Below, piece by piece: positions 54,275-63,281 of a stretch of DNA of 64,000 nucleotides. Origin of the DNA: VXNJ01 sp009840625 (lineage in GTDB: Bacteria > Chloroflexota > UBA11872 > VXNJ01); the NCBI GenBank assembly GCA_965207915.1, contig OZ242304.1, positions 186,001-250,000 on the forward strand. The letters are read 5' to 3'. How positions within the stretch are numbered: position 1 is the stretch's first letter; each line of letters starts with the position of its first letter. A program made the position numbers and the translations under genes. Under the pieces are notes generated by a model. It saw only the letters and a program-made list of their open reading frames with translations. It did not search any database and was not told the DNA's origin.

Positions 54275-56635
54275 TCAGGCGCCCTGGGATTCCTCCATGG
54301 TTGCGTCGATAGCCACGTCCAGATCGCTCCACATTCGTTCCACCATTGACTGCAGCCTCATGTTCCGGAATGCGCCCCACACTGCCATTGCCGGAGGAAC
54401 GAGCAGCACCGAAACGACAAGAGAGTAAGCGATGGTAATTGCCGCTACGATGCCGAATTGCGCGATCGTGGCAGCCGGCGACAGCGCCATTACGCCAAAT
54501 CCAATCGCGGTCGTGACCGCCGAACCGACCAACGCCGCTCCGGTGGTGGCGAGGGTCTGCGCGGCGGCGGATTCCGGGTTGCGATTTGCCGTGAACTGCT
54601 CCCGATATCGGTGGATCACGTGGATTGTGTAATCGACGCCGATGCCGATACACAGCGCGGTGATGAGCGAAGTTACGGGCGAAAACGGGATTCGCAGCAA
54701 CGCCATGGTCCCGAGCACCCAGACGAGCACAATCACGACCGGGGCGACTGCGATGACCGCCAGGACCGGCTCGCGATCGGTCGCCCAGAAGAAGGCGGCC
54801 AGGACGATAAGGGCCGCGGCCACAGTGGTGAGAATCGCCGCGGTTTGAAGATCCGCCACCGATTCCAGGATTTCCAGCGACCGAATTCTGGTCGAAGTGA
54901 CCTGGACTTCCTCTTCGGCTCCGAACCAGAGGTCATCCAAGTCGTCCAGCAACGCCTGGGTTTCGACGTTGTCGGTGGTTGCCCCGCTGAATCGCAGCAG
55001 CATCGTGTCTTCTCCCGCGGGATTGTTGACCAGCACCCGGCGCAAGCCGTCGGGGTTCTTGGCGGCGAGGAGGTCGAGGAACGACTGGATCTTCGCCGGA
55101 TCCAGGATCAGTCCAGCTGTCGCTTCTTCGAATGCGGCTGCTACCTCAGAGTCGTATTCGCCGCTTCCGGGCGTGATCACATCGCGGACAAGCAAACCGA
55201 GTGAAGCCTCCATCGGGCTGGCAGCGCCCGGCGGGCGGGCTTCGGGGTCGTCAAATGTCTCGGTGATTTCAAAGACGTTCAGGAACGTGCGAGTGTCGGT
55301 GATTTCCGCCTTAATCACGACGTTCACGTGCTCGCTCGCCTCGCCGACGGCGGCTTCGATCGAATCAATCGCCTGGGCGGTCTGGCTCCCGCCCGGCAAA
55401 ACGTCGCGCGGACTGAATTCACTGGTCAGGCCGGTGGCGGCAAATGCAAACCCGATGCTGACCGCGACAACGCCCACGATATAGGGCGTGGAGTTGCGCG
55501 CGACCGAGATGCCCAGCCGTTCGGCCGCTTTCCGCATACCCGGCAGGGCTTCCGAAACCGGACGCGGCGCCGTCAGCGTCCCTTGGGCTTCCTTGCGGCG
55601 GTCGATGATCACCTTGACCGCCGGTCCCAGCGAGAGCATTACGACGAGGCTCAGCGCGACACCCAATCCGGACACGACCCCGAAATTGCCGATGGCATCC
55701 ACCGGTGACAGCGCGCTGGTGGCGAAGCTGATGGCGGTCGTAAGCGCGGCCAATGTAAGCGGAATCAGCACGCGGCGCAGTCCATTCCGCACGGCCTGGG
55801 CCGCCGGTTCACCGGCGATGCGATGCTCTCGGTATCTGGCCACGGCCTGGATGGAATAGTCGACCGAAAGGCTCACCAGGATGATCGGAACCACCAGATC
55901 AGACAGCCGGCGCAGGAAAAGAAAGATCAGCGCCCCGATCAATATCACCGCCAGGCCGAAGAACGGGGCCGACAAGCGGGTAGTGCCTTGCCTGAAGTCC
56001 CGGTTCAGGGACGCAGTCGACACCGTGGTAGTGCTCAACGGGCCGGGCGTGGCGTCGGCAATGGTCTCGACGTTTTCCTGCGCCGCAAGCATCCGTTCCC
56101 GGTCCGACGAATCGAGGTAGACGGCGGCGATGCCGAGCGGCGCCCCGTCATCGTCGGTTCCGTACAGGCGGTCGAAGGCGCGCTTTGCCCTCGGGATTGC
56201 CTCGATTGAAGCTACGGCGGACTCGATCTGGGCGGGGGTTGCGCTGCCCAAATCACCGATTCCGGCGACCGCCGCGATCACGGTCGATGGGGCAACGGCC
56301 GGATTGGACCTTGATTGCACGGCGGCGACGTCGGGGTCGGACGTGACGCCGGCCAAAACTTCGTCCATCTGGGCCAGCCCAGCCGGCGAAAGTACGTCGC
56401 CCTCGAAAAGGATCGTAGTCCTGGCAACGCCCGCGTTGTCGGAGAACAAGTTCTCGACATCCTGAGAGGCCTGGGCCACCTCGCTGCTGTCCGTCAGAAA
56501 TGCGTCGGAGCCCGCGAATGGCGCGCGTAGCGCAATTCCCGAGCCGAGCAGCATCGTGATTACAAACAGCACCCCCAGCGTCCACCAGGGCCGGGCAGTA
56601 ATCGCAGCGCTGACAAAGTCCCAAATCCGACCCAC
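54275..56635 (-). CDS. MMPL/RND-superfamily transporter
   Basis: 786 residues from GTG. Two equivalent halves, each with one membrane helix, a large extracytoplasmic domain and five helices. Signatures are SLSVDYSIQAVARYREHR in the first half and CIGIGVDYTIHVIHRYREQF in the second, the GVDY-type helix that carries the proton-relay Asp of RND pumps. The first helix is WWTLGVLFVITMLLGSGIAL. The length fits the archaeal/HpnN-like RND3 group, which exports lipids or hydrophobic compounds. No membrane-fusion partner is nearby. Confidence 0.88.
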   Translation of the reverse strand: MGRIWDFVSAAITARPWWTLGVLFVITMLLGSGIALRAPFAGSDAFLTDSSEVAQASQDVENLFSDNAGVARTTILFEGDVLSPAGLAQMDEVLAGVTSDPDVAAVQSRSNPAVAPSTVIAAVAGIGDLGSATPAQIESAVASIEAIPRAKRAFDRLYGTDDDGAPLGIAAVYLDSSDRERMLAAQENVETIADATPGPLSTTTVSTASLNRDFRQGTTRLSAPFFGLAVILIGALIFLFLRRLSDLVVPIILVSLSVDYSIQAVARYREHRIAGEPAAQAVRNGLRRVLIPLTLAALTTAISFATSALSPVDAIGNFGVVSGLGVALSLVVMLSLGPAVKVIIDRRKEAQGTLTAPRPVSEALPGMRKAAERLGISVARNSTPYIVGVVAVSIGFAFAATGLTSEFSPRDVLPGGSQTAQAIDSIEAAVGEASEHVNVVIKAEITDTRTFLNVFEITETFDDPEARPPGAASPMEASLGLLVRDVITPGSGEYDSEVAAAFEEATAGLILDPAKIQSFLDLLAAKNPDGLRRVLVNNPAGEDTMLLRFSGATTDNVETQALLDDLDDLWFGAEEEVQVTSTRIRSLEILESVADLQTAAILTTVAAALIVLAAFFWATDREPVLAVIAVAPVVIVLVWVLGTMALLRIPFSPVTSLITALCIGIGVDYTIHVIHRYREQFTANRNPESAAAQTLATTGAALVGSAVTTAIGFGVMALSPAATIAQFGIVAAITIAYSLVVSVLLVPPAMAVWGAFRNMRLQSMVERMWSDLDVAIDATMEESQGA

Positions 56636-56931
56636 TTCAGCCGCCTTCCGATCATGAAAACGCGCGGACTACACGGGAAATCGATCCCTTGCTAACAGCA
56701 TATTGCCAGTCGGTCGATCCGGCGTCCAGGCTGCCGATCGCGAATTTCAACTCGGCTCCGGATCACCGAAAGTCGTCGAATCTAAACGGCCGCTGTTGGC
56801 GCGAATTGAGCGTTCACGCATAGCTCGCGAGCCCCGGTAATCGAGGTACCCACCGGATCCGGCCACGGAGATCTACCCGCAATAAATCTGGATCGAGTGG
56901 CGAGGTCGTGAATGTCTCGCAATTGGACGCT

Positions 56932-57831
56932 TTACGGGAGGAATTCCTTGTTTACCTTGGCTACGTAGGTGAATGTTGGGTTTACGAACTGGGTGCACCG
57001 GGCTTCGAGCACTTGGCCCAGGAAAAGGTAGGCTTCGCCCCTGGTGAAGCCGTAGCTGTCTTCGAGCCAAAGAATCATCTCCGCCAAGGCCGCGCGGAAC
57101 GCGTCTTCGGCCGGCCTAGCCATCGCGGTCGTAATGATGTGGGTTTCGTCGGTGATCCGGGGCCAGGTCATCGACGCGGGTTTGGGTTCCAGCTCGCAGG
57201 TGATCCGTACGCGGCCGCCGGCTTCGATTCCGCCGGCGCCGCAGATTTCACCGTCCCCCTGGCGGGCGTGCATATCGCCGATGTGGAGTAGGGCGCCGGG
57301 GACTGAAACGGGCAGGTAGACCGACGCTCCGGTCGTGATCTCCTGGATGTCGAAATTGCCGCCCCACTCGCCGGCCCAAGCGTTTGTCCAGCGCGAGTGC
57401 TCTTGCGCCACGCCCACGACTCCGAGCATGGGTGCAATTGGCAGTTTCAGCCGATCGTCCCAGTGGATGTGGTTTTCCCTTATTTCGACGATCTTTTGCT
57501 GGTGACCGATCCCGGTGCCGCCAAGCCAGCCAGGCATTGCGCCGTTGGCCCCCCTGAATTGGGTGAATCCAATTGGATCGAGGTCAATATCGCCAACGCG
57601 CACTACGAGGACCTGACCGGGTCGGGCACCCTCGACGTACACACATCCGCTGGAGGGATTGCCGCCGCGAAGTTTGCGGCTCAGATCTTCGCGTTCAGGA
57701 TGGTCATCGAGCCAGGGGCCGCGGTTGACCTGGGTCTCGACTTCGAATTCCTCACCGGGTTCAACCCGGAGAGTCGGTTCATTGTCCGGGCCGATCTCAA
57801 AGTACAAGACATCTTTGGTAGCTTTCTGCAC
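56932..57831 (-). CDS. Acetamidase/formamidase family protein
   Basis: 299 residues from GTG at 57831, eight bases after AAGGAG, which excludes the longer 5' extension. Family features: GPWLDDHPE region, NPSSGCVYVEGARPGQVLVVRV, LPISPM-type LPIAPMLGVVGV, NFDIQEITTGASVYLPV, LHIGDMHARQGDGEICGAGGIEAG and the C-terminal SYGFTRGEAYLFL. FmdA/AmdA enzymes hydrolyse formamide or acetamide to ammonia and the acid, using zinc. Confidence 0.9.
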   Translation of the reverse strand: MQKATKDVLYFEIGPDNEPTLRVEPGEEFEVETQVNRGPWLDDHPEREDLSRKLRGGNPSSGCVYVEGARPGQVLVVRVGDIDLDPIGFTQFRGANGAMPGWLGGTGIGHQQKIVEIRENHIHWDDRLKLPIAPMLGVVGVAQEHSRWTNAWAGEWGGNFDIQEITTGASVYLPVSVPGALLHIGDMHARQGDGEICGAGGIEAGGRVRITCELEPKPASMTWPRITDETHIITTAMARPAEDAFRAALAEMILWLEDSYGFTRGEAYLFLGQVLEARCTQFVNPTFTYVAKVNKEFLP

Positions 57832-58188
57832 GCTCGGTCTCCTTGATGCCCTTGGGGCGATGAATTGTTGCGCAGCCAATCTCCGGGCATTTGTACCGTG
57901 CAAACGTGATTTCGCGTGAAACTTACGACCCAAAACGTTCCGACGTCACTGACTTAGGTTGAACCGCGAGGATGGAAACCACCACAAACTGCCGCCAATG
58001 TTCACTTGCGATCGTGTCTGCGGATCGCGACTTCCTGGAATCATCCGCGCCGAATTCGATTCGAGCGAAAGAGTCATTGGATGCTTCTTGCGTTGACCGT
58101 GCGATAGCAAGGATCGGGTCGCTTTCGACGCCATAAACGTATACGTTTCATAGAGATCCCCAAATTGCAACCAGCTCCGGAGACATGC
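57832..58188. promoter_or_regulatory. Divergent intergenic region (amidase / AraC-MGMT)
   Basis: 357 bases that must hold promoters for two divergent genes. No gene and no striking repeat seen. Confidence 0.4.
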
Positions 58189-59043
58189 ATGTCCTCGAAC
58201 GACTACGAGAGAGTCGAGGCCTCCATTCGATATTTGGCAATCCATCGCGAGCGCCAGCCGGAACTCGCGGATTTGGCTGCCCATATCGGACTTAGCCAAA
58301 GTCATCTGCACAGACTTTTTTTGCGTTGGGCCGGCGTCATGCCAAAGCGCTTCCTCGAGTACCTCACCGTGCAGCACGCGAAGCAGCTGCTTGACCGTTC
58401 AGAATCCGTGCTCGGCGCGGCCTACGGGAGCGGATTGACCGGGCCGGGAAGGTTGCACGATCATTTCGTCACTGTTGAAGCCGTCACACCCGGCGAGTAC
58501 CGAAACAAAGGTGCGGGCTTAACAATTCGCTTCGGCACTGGCGATTCTCCATTCGGTCCAGTGTTTGTCGCCCGGACCGAGCGCGGCGTATGCCGGGTCG
58601 GATTCACGACAGATGGAGATGTTTCCGCCGAGATTGAGGCGCTCCGGCGGACGTGGGAGCATGCGTCGCTGGAATGCGACGAACAGATGGCCGAAGCGTT
58701 GGCGCGGTCTATCTTCTCAGCCCCATTGGAAGCCGATAGTCGCCCATTGACCGTGCACGTACGCGGGACGAATTTCCAACTGGCCGTCTGGCGCGCCTTG
58801 CTCCGCGTTCCCTTTGGGCAGGTCGTCAGCTACGGCCGCCTGGCAGCAGAAATCGGCAACAAACAAGCGTCTCGCGCGACTGGGGGCGCGGTGGGCAGAA
58901 ACCCGATTGCCTTTCTCATCCCATGTCACCGCGTTATCCGCGCGGGCGGGATTACGGGTGGCTACGCCGGTGGAGCCACGCGTAAACGTTGCATGTTGGC
59001 GTGGGAGGCAAGTCGCCAATCCATCGCGGGCAGGCGCAGCTAA
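58189..59043 (+). CDS. AraC-type HTH fused to O6-alkylguanine-DNA alkyltransferase (Ada-like)
   Basis: 284 residues from the ATG at 58189, preceded by GGAG. The N-terminal AraC domain includes LADLAAHIGLSQSHLHRLF and a second helix-turn-helix ending GEYRNKG. The C-terminal methyltransferase has NFQLAVWRALLRVPFGQVVSYG, the acceptor cysteine in PCHRV and GGYAGGATRKRCML. It lacks Ada's N-terminal zinc methyl-sensor domain, so autoregulation by phosphotriester repair is not expected. It removes alkyl groups from guanine O6 and may regulate genes. Confidence 0.92.
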   Translation: MSSNDYERVEASIRYLAIHRERQPELADLAAHIGLSQSHLHRLFLRWAGVMPKRFLEYLTVQHAKQLLDRSESVLGAAYGSGLTGPGRLHDHFVTVEAVTPGEYRNKGAGLTIRFGTGDSPFGPVFVARTERGVCRVGFTTDGDVSAEIEALRRTWEHASLECDEQMAEALARSIFSAPLEADSRPLTVHVRGTNFQLAVWRALLRVPFGQVVSYGRLAAEIGNKQASRATGGAVGRNPIAFLIPCHRVIRAGGITGGYAGGATRKRCMLAWEASRQSIAGRRS

Positions 59044-59429
59044 CCGAATTCGACGGTTTTAGGGAGCCGGTGTTTCTCGGTTCCGCACTGGATAAGGGCC
59101 CCGCAAGGGTGCGCCACCTCATAACGATCTCGCTCCGTCGGCACCACGGGCCCGCAGTTGGATTCCAAGGGCCGACAAGCATCAACCGAGGCAACCCCGC
59201 TTTTTCGCGCGTGGAGCTTCCACCGCAGCGAAGCAATCCACCCCACGGCCCTGCTCAAATTGAATCAAAGCCTGCGGCGGGGTACCTCCGTGCGCGACAC
59301 CGGGCGCAGCTGTATTGACATAATGGCTTCTGGTAACTATTTGCTGATTCCGCAGATTTCTAGTTGCCTAGAACTCGAGCGCGGGGCGCAAGTTGCCGGC
59401 GCTTTTATCGACAACTGAAAGTGGACAAC
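59044..59429. promoter_or_regulatory. Intergenic region with possible promoter for the Gfo/Idh/MocA gene
   Basis: 386 bases without a supported gene. TTGACA at 59315-59320 with TATTTG 17 bases later (59338) is a possible promoter for the oxidoreductase gene; only the -35 matches consensus well. Confidence 0.35.
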
Positions 59430-60734
59430 ATGGACGCAGATCCCGCCAACGCCGACCCTTACATGTACAACGGGTTTCCCATGAATACCCCCATGGACAT
59501 TCGGCTCGGTCTGACCAACGAAGACGGAATCCACCACCGATTGCGCTGGGGCATCATCGCCGCATCGGCAATTTCATCGGATTGGGTCAAATCTCTGCAG
59601 GACGTGCCTGGAGCATCCGTGGTCGCAATTGCTGCCCGGGATAAGGATCGGGCAAGCGCATACGCTGACGCCCATGGTATTCCTACGTCATACGACTCTT
59701 ACGAAGCGCTTTGCAACGACCCCAACGTCGACATCGTCTACATCTCGTCTAAAACCTGGCATCACCACCGCGACCTGATGATGGCGATAGCCGCCGGCAA
59801 GCACGTGTTGTGTGAAAAGCCGTTCACCGATACCGCGGATCAGGCGAAAGAAGCGTACGCCGCCGCCGAGAAGGCCGGAGTCGTTTGCTGGGAAGGCATG
59901 TGGACGAGCTTTTTTCCGGCGATCGAACACGCCAGGGCCGCAATTGAACGCGGCGACATTGGCGAATTGCAAGTTGTGCAATCGGACTACCCGGATCCGG
60001 TCTATGCGCTAAATCCTGTTGTAGCCGGGTTCGGGACGAGTGAATTCCCGGTAATCGCCGCTGCCGGTGGGAAACCCATGCTCCAGGACCAGGCCATGGC
60101 CGAGACCGGGCAAGGCGTTTTTTCCGAAGGCTATTCGGTCGGCCATCCCTGCGCCGCCGTCCTGCAATACCCCCGGCAGCGGGGCATCGGTGTCGTTACT
60201 ATGCCAACCGCCAGTATGCCAACCGCCAGATTCAAGGAGGAGACTCTTTTCGTGGGGACAGAAGGGCGAATCACCGTCGAAACTCCCGCCCATCACCCGA
60301 CCGCGCTGACCGTTGCCACCGGCCGTCCACCGCGGCGGGGCAACCGAGCGGCCGAAGGCAAGCCCGACATGGAATACACGTCTAGTGGGGGCCGGGTCGG
60401 CGACTGGCTGCCGACGCACTGGAACCAAGACCAGAATCCCTCGAGCGGCGCCTTCAATCATGTGGAGCGCTTCGAATATCCGGTTCCCAACCCCGCGCCA
60501 ATCCATGCAGGTAATCCGGCAGGGTCACGTTGGACCGGCGAAAAGCTGATTACCTATAAGGGATGGACTTGGGGTCACGGAAACCAGCACGGATTCACTT
60601 ATCAGGCGCGAGCCGTGCACCGCTGCATGGAGGCCGGGCTAAGGGAAATGCCCCAATTCACTGTCGGCGATTCAATCCACGTCTGCGAAATCATTGACGA
60701 AATCAAACGCCAGTGTGCTGAGAGAGGGTTTTAG
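59430..60734 (+). CDS. Gfo/Idh/MocA family oxidoreductase
   Basis: 434 residues from ATG at 59430; ATGs at 59463 and nearby are alternatives, since the Rossmann domain starts only at RWGIIAASAISSDWVKS. Family motifs: VVAIAARDKDRASAYADAHG, the Lys-Pro in GKHVLCEKPFTDTADQA, and C-terminal domain segments FKEETLFVGTEGRI and ALRCMEAG-type VHRCMEAGLREMP. These enzymes oxidise or reduce sugars or inositols with NAD(P). A 15-base unit, ATGCCAACCGCCAG(T/A), is tandemly duplicated at 60201-60230, giving MPTASMPTAR, a recent in-frame slip. Confidence 0.88.
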   Translation: MDADPANADPYMYNGFPMNTPMDIRLGLTNEDGIHHRLRWGIIAASAISSDWVKSLQDVPGASVVAIAARDKDRASAYADAHGIPTSYDSYEALCNDPNVDIVYISSKTWHHHRDLMMAIAAGKHVLCEKPFTDTADQAKEAYAAAEKAGVVCWEGMWTSFFPAIEHARAAIERGDIGELQVVQSDYPDPVYALNPVVAGFGTSEFPVIAAAGGKPMLQDQAMAETGQGVFSEGYSVGHPCAAVLQYPRQRGIGVVTMPTASMPTARFKEETLFVGTEGRITVETPAHHPTALTVATGRPPRRGNRAAEGKPDMEYTSSGGRVGDWLPTHWNQDQNPSSGAFNHVERFEYPVPNPAPIHAGNPAGSRWTGEKLITYKGWTWGHGNQHGFTYQARAVHRCMEAGLREMPQFTVGDSIHVCEIIDEIKRQCAERGF

Positions 60735-60985
60735 CAGGTTCACACGGCTGGTGACACCTGGTCAAATCTCTGCCGCGCAGAATCCAAACGTTGATGTGCT
60801 GACCCAAACGTCGGCAATGTCGTCCCAGCCGCGCGGTTGATCGAATTGCGCTTGCAAACAGCTAGGTTGTTAAACGCATTGGGCCACCTTGGATCCGGTT
60901 GAGTGCGGGGTTCGATTGCGCGGCTCGTGGCCCACCTCTAGCACTTCGAATAATCGATTCGAATCCACTGATTGGAAAAACTGCT

Positions 60986-61420
60986 GTGGAACGCCCTGGG
61001 CTAGTCATATTTGATTGTGATGGCGTCCTGGTGGACAGCGAAGCTTTGAACGAGCGTGTCCTAAAAAATGTGCTGACACGATACGGGGTTCTGCTCGATT
61101 CGGATTTGTATAGAAGCAAGTTCCAAGGACTCACCAACGAAGCAGTCGCCGATTTGGTGACAAAACGGTGGGGTGTGGAGCTGCCCGGCGAATTCGGTAC
61201 CGATCTCGTTTCCGAAGAAAGCCGATGGATGGTTAGTGAATTGAAGGCAGTTCCGGGTGTGGTAGATGTCATAAGTTCGATCGTTGCCGCGGGCAAAGAA
61301 GTGTGTGTTGCCTCTAATGGCCCAACCGCCGCAATTGAGGACCGCCTCAGGTTCACTGGCTTGATTTCGTGGTTTGGTGGGCGGTTGTTTAGCGCAGATC
61401 AAGTTGCCAGGGGCAAGCCC
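60986..61420 (+). pseudogene. HAD-superfamily phosphatase, 3' end cut off by IS21
   Basis: Starts at GTG 60986 (ERPGLVIFDCDGVLVDSEAL). The HAD nucleophile motif DCDGVLVD, the cap domain and the motif II region VCVASNGPTAAIEDRL are intact. After FSADQVARGKP, which in relatives continues into the motif III/IV loop with the acidic pair, the frame enters IS21 DNA at 61421 and ends at 61459 in CRRNRKNAHLRK. The C-terminal third, including metal-binding acids, must lie beyond the element, outside the window. A beta-phosphoglucomutase/phosphoglycolate phosphatase-like enzyme is likely. Confidence 0.82.
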
Positions 61421-61441
61421 TGTCGGCGGAATCGTAAAAAC

Positions 61442-61590
61442 GCACACCTACGGAAATGAAACCGCACGCCGACTGGCGGTTTTGGCAACCAGAAACTGCA
61501 CACCTACGGAAATCTGCGGAGCCGCGGAAACGTAAAAGTGCACGCTCGCGGAAACGAAACTGCACGGCCAAAGGCGGTTTTGGCAACCAG
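61442..61590. repeat. Repeated binding-site-like units at IS21 left end
   Basis: GCACACCTACGGAAAT occurs at 61442-61457 and 61498-61513, with a related GCTCGCGGAAACGAAAC at about 61542. GGCGGTTTTGGCAACCAG occurs at 61475-61492 and 61573-61590. Multiple repeated terminal sites are a known trait of IS21 elements and are bound by IstA. Confidence 0.75.
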
Positions 61591-61682
61591 CAACCGCCCG
61601 GCATGGCTGCGGCCACCGATACCGCACGTACCGTGGCGATGAACCTGCCCACCATGGCCTGATGCCTTCCTCGATCAGGTAA

Positions 61683-61712
61683 CCCGTCGGGGCCGTCAAC
61701 GGCCCCGACGGG
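61683..61712. repeat. Perfect 14 bp inverted repeat ahead of istA
   Basis: CCCGTCGGGGCCGT and ACGGCCCCGACGGG flank a two-base CA. It lies 58 bases before the istA start. It may limit read-through transcription into the transposase or attenuate its translation; there is no T-run, so it is not a standard intrinsic terminator. Confidence 0.6.
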
Positions 61713-61769
61713 GGCTTCTCCGGCTTGACTTTGCTGGTGTTCCAACGCCAGCGGCAAGCGGAGTCGCCA

Positions 61770-63281
61770 ATGAAATCTACCGAGGAAATCATGAAGATTC
61801 TTCAGGTCTACGACCAGACCCTCTCCTACCGGGAAACGGCCCGGCAGTGCGGCTGCTCGCCCCACACCGTGATCGCCTACGTGAAAAAGCGCAGGCAGGG
61901 CGCGCTGGGCGATCCCCTCAAGCGCCCCCGGGCCTCGATCATCGATCCCTACCGGGCCAAGATCGAGGAGCTGGTGGCCGAGTCTTCCGGCAAGGTCCGC
62001 GCCAAGGCGGTCTGCAAACGCCTTAAAAACATGGGTTACCGCGGATCGGACCGCACCGTGCGCAGCGCGGTGGCGGCGGCCAAGAAGGCCTACCAAAAGC
62101 AGAACCGGCGCATCTTCCGGCCCTGGGTCACCGAACCCGGGCACTGGGCCCAGTTTGACTGGGCCGACGGGCCGGCGGTTGGCGGGCGCAAGACCTATCT
62201 CTTCTGCGCCTGGCTGGCCTGGTCCAGGTACCGGATTGTGCTGCCGGTCTACGACCGCAAGCAGCCCTCGCTGATCGGCTGCCTCTCGGAGGCGATGGCG
62301 ATCTTCGGCGGGACGCCCGCGCACTGGCTCACCGACAACCAGAAGGCGATTACGCCGGGCCGGATCGCCAACCTGCCGTTAAAGCACCCGGAAATGGTGC
62401 GGTTCGCACGCCACTACGGCACGACGATGCAGCTCTGCATGCCGGCGGATCCCCAGACCAAAGGCGGTTCGGAGCGAACCGTCGCCCTGGCCAAGCAGGA
62501 CCTGCTTCCCTCGGATCTGAACCTGCGATCGCAGTACCAGTCCTTCGGCGAGCTGGCAGACGCCTGCGACGAGTTCATGCGCGAGGTCAACACTCGCGCG
62601 CACCGGGTAACCCGGCGGGCGCCCATAAAGATGCTGGCGGAGGAACGCCGGTCCCTGCATCCCCTGCCGCGGACGCCGTTTGCGGCCGCCCTGGGCAGGG
62701 AGCGCACGGTCGATCCGGGCGACGGCCTGATCGCCTGGGAATCGGCCCGGTACTCGGCGCCTTCCGAGCTGGCCGGCGAGAAGGTCCTGGTCAGGGAGCA
62801 GGGCGATCGGCTGATCATCAGCGCCCGCTCAGAGAACGGCGGCGGCTGGCGCGAGGTCGCCCGGCACCGGCTGGCCGGGCGCGGGGCGCGGGTGATCGAC
62901 GAGGACCACTACGCGGGCGATCCGCCGCCGGGGGCGCTTCGGCGGGAACCCATACCCCAGAACCCGCTGCAGGCGGAGTTCCTGGGGATCGGCCCCAACG
63001 CCGGGCGCTGGCTCAAAGCCGCCTGCGACGCCGGCGCGGGGAGGCTGGGCGAGAAGCTGGTCGAGATCGTCGAACTTGCGCGACTGGAAGGCAGGGAGGA
63101 CGTTGACGCCGCCCTGGCGGTGGCCGAGCACTGCGAGCGGTTCGGCTTCGGCGACATCGCCTCCATCCTGGTGGCCGGGTCGCCGCGCCGGCTGCACCGC
63201 CCGCCCGAGGACGCCTTCCCGCGGCAGGAGACCCTCAAAGGCTGGCGGGACTTCGGCGCAAACGGGAGCCGTGACGCATGA
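61770..63281 (+). CDS. istA: IS21 transposase IstA (second element)
   Basis: 503 residues from ATG at 61770, behind GGAG; the frame is open to 61725. Helix-turn-helix LSYRETARQCGCSPHTVIAYV, then DDE core with Asp in HWAQFDWADGPAV, Asp in HWLTDNQKAI and Glu in KGGSERTVALAKQDL, and the C-terminal IstA domain. Its stop overlaps the istB start (63278) by four bases. Confidence 0.92.
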   Translation: MKSTEEIMKILQVYDQTLSYRETARQCGCSPHTVIAYVKKRRQGALGDPLKRPRASIIDPYRAKIEELVAESSGKVRAKAVCKRLKNMGYRGSDRTVRSAVAAAKKAYQKQNRRIFRPWVTEPGHWAQFDWADGPAVGGRKTYLFCAWLAWSRYRIVLPVYDRKQPSLIGCLSEAMAIFGGTPAHWLTDNQKAITPGRIANLPLKHPEMVRFARHYGTTMQLCMPADPQTKGGSERTVALAKQDLLPSDLNLRSQYQSFGELADACDEFMREVNTRAHRVTRRAPIKMLAEERRSLHPLPRTPFAAALGRERTVDPGDGLIAWESARYSAPSELAGEKVLVREQGDRLIISARSENGGGWREVARHRLAGRGARVIDEDHYAGDPPPGALRREPIPQNPLQAEFLGIGPNAGRWLKAACDAGAGRLGEKLVEIVELARLEGREDVDAALAVAEHCERFGFGDIASILVAGSPRRLHRPPEDAFPRQETLKGWRDFGANGSRDA

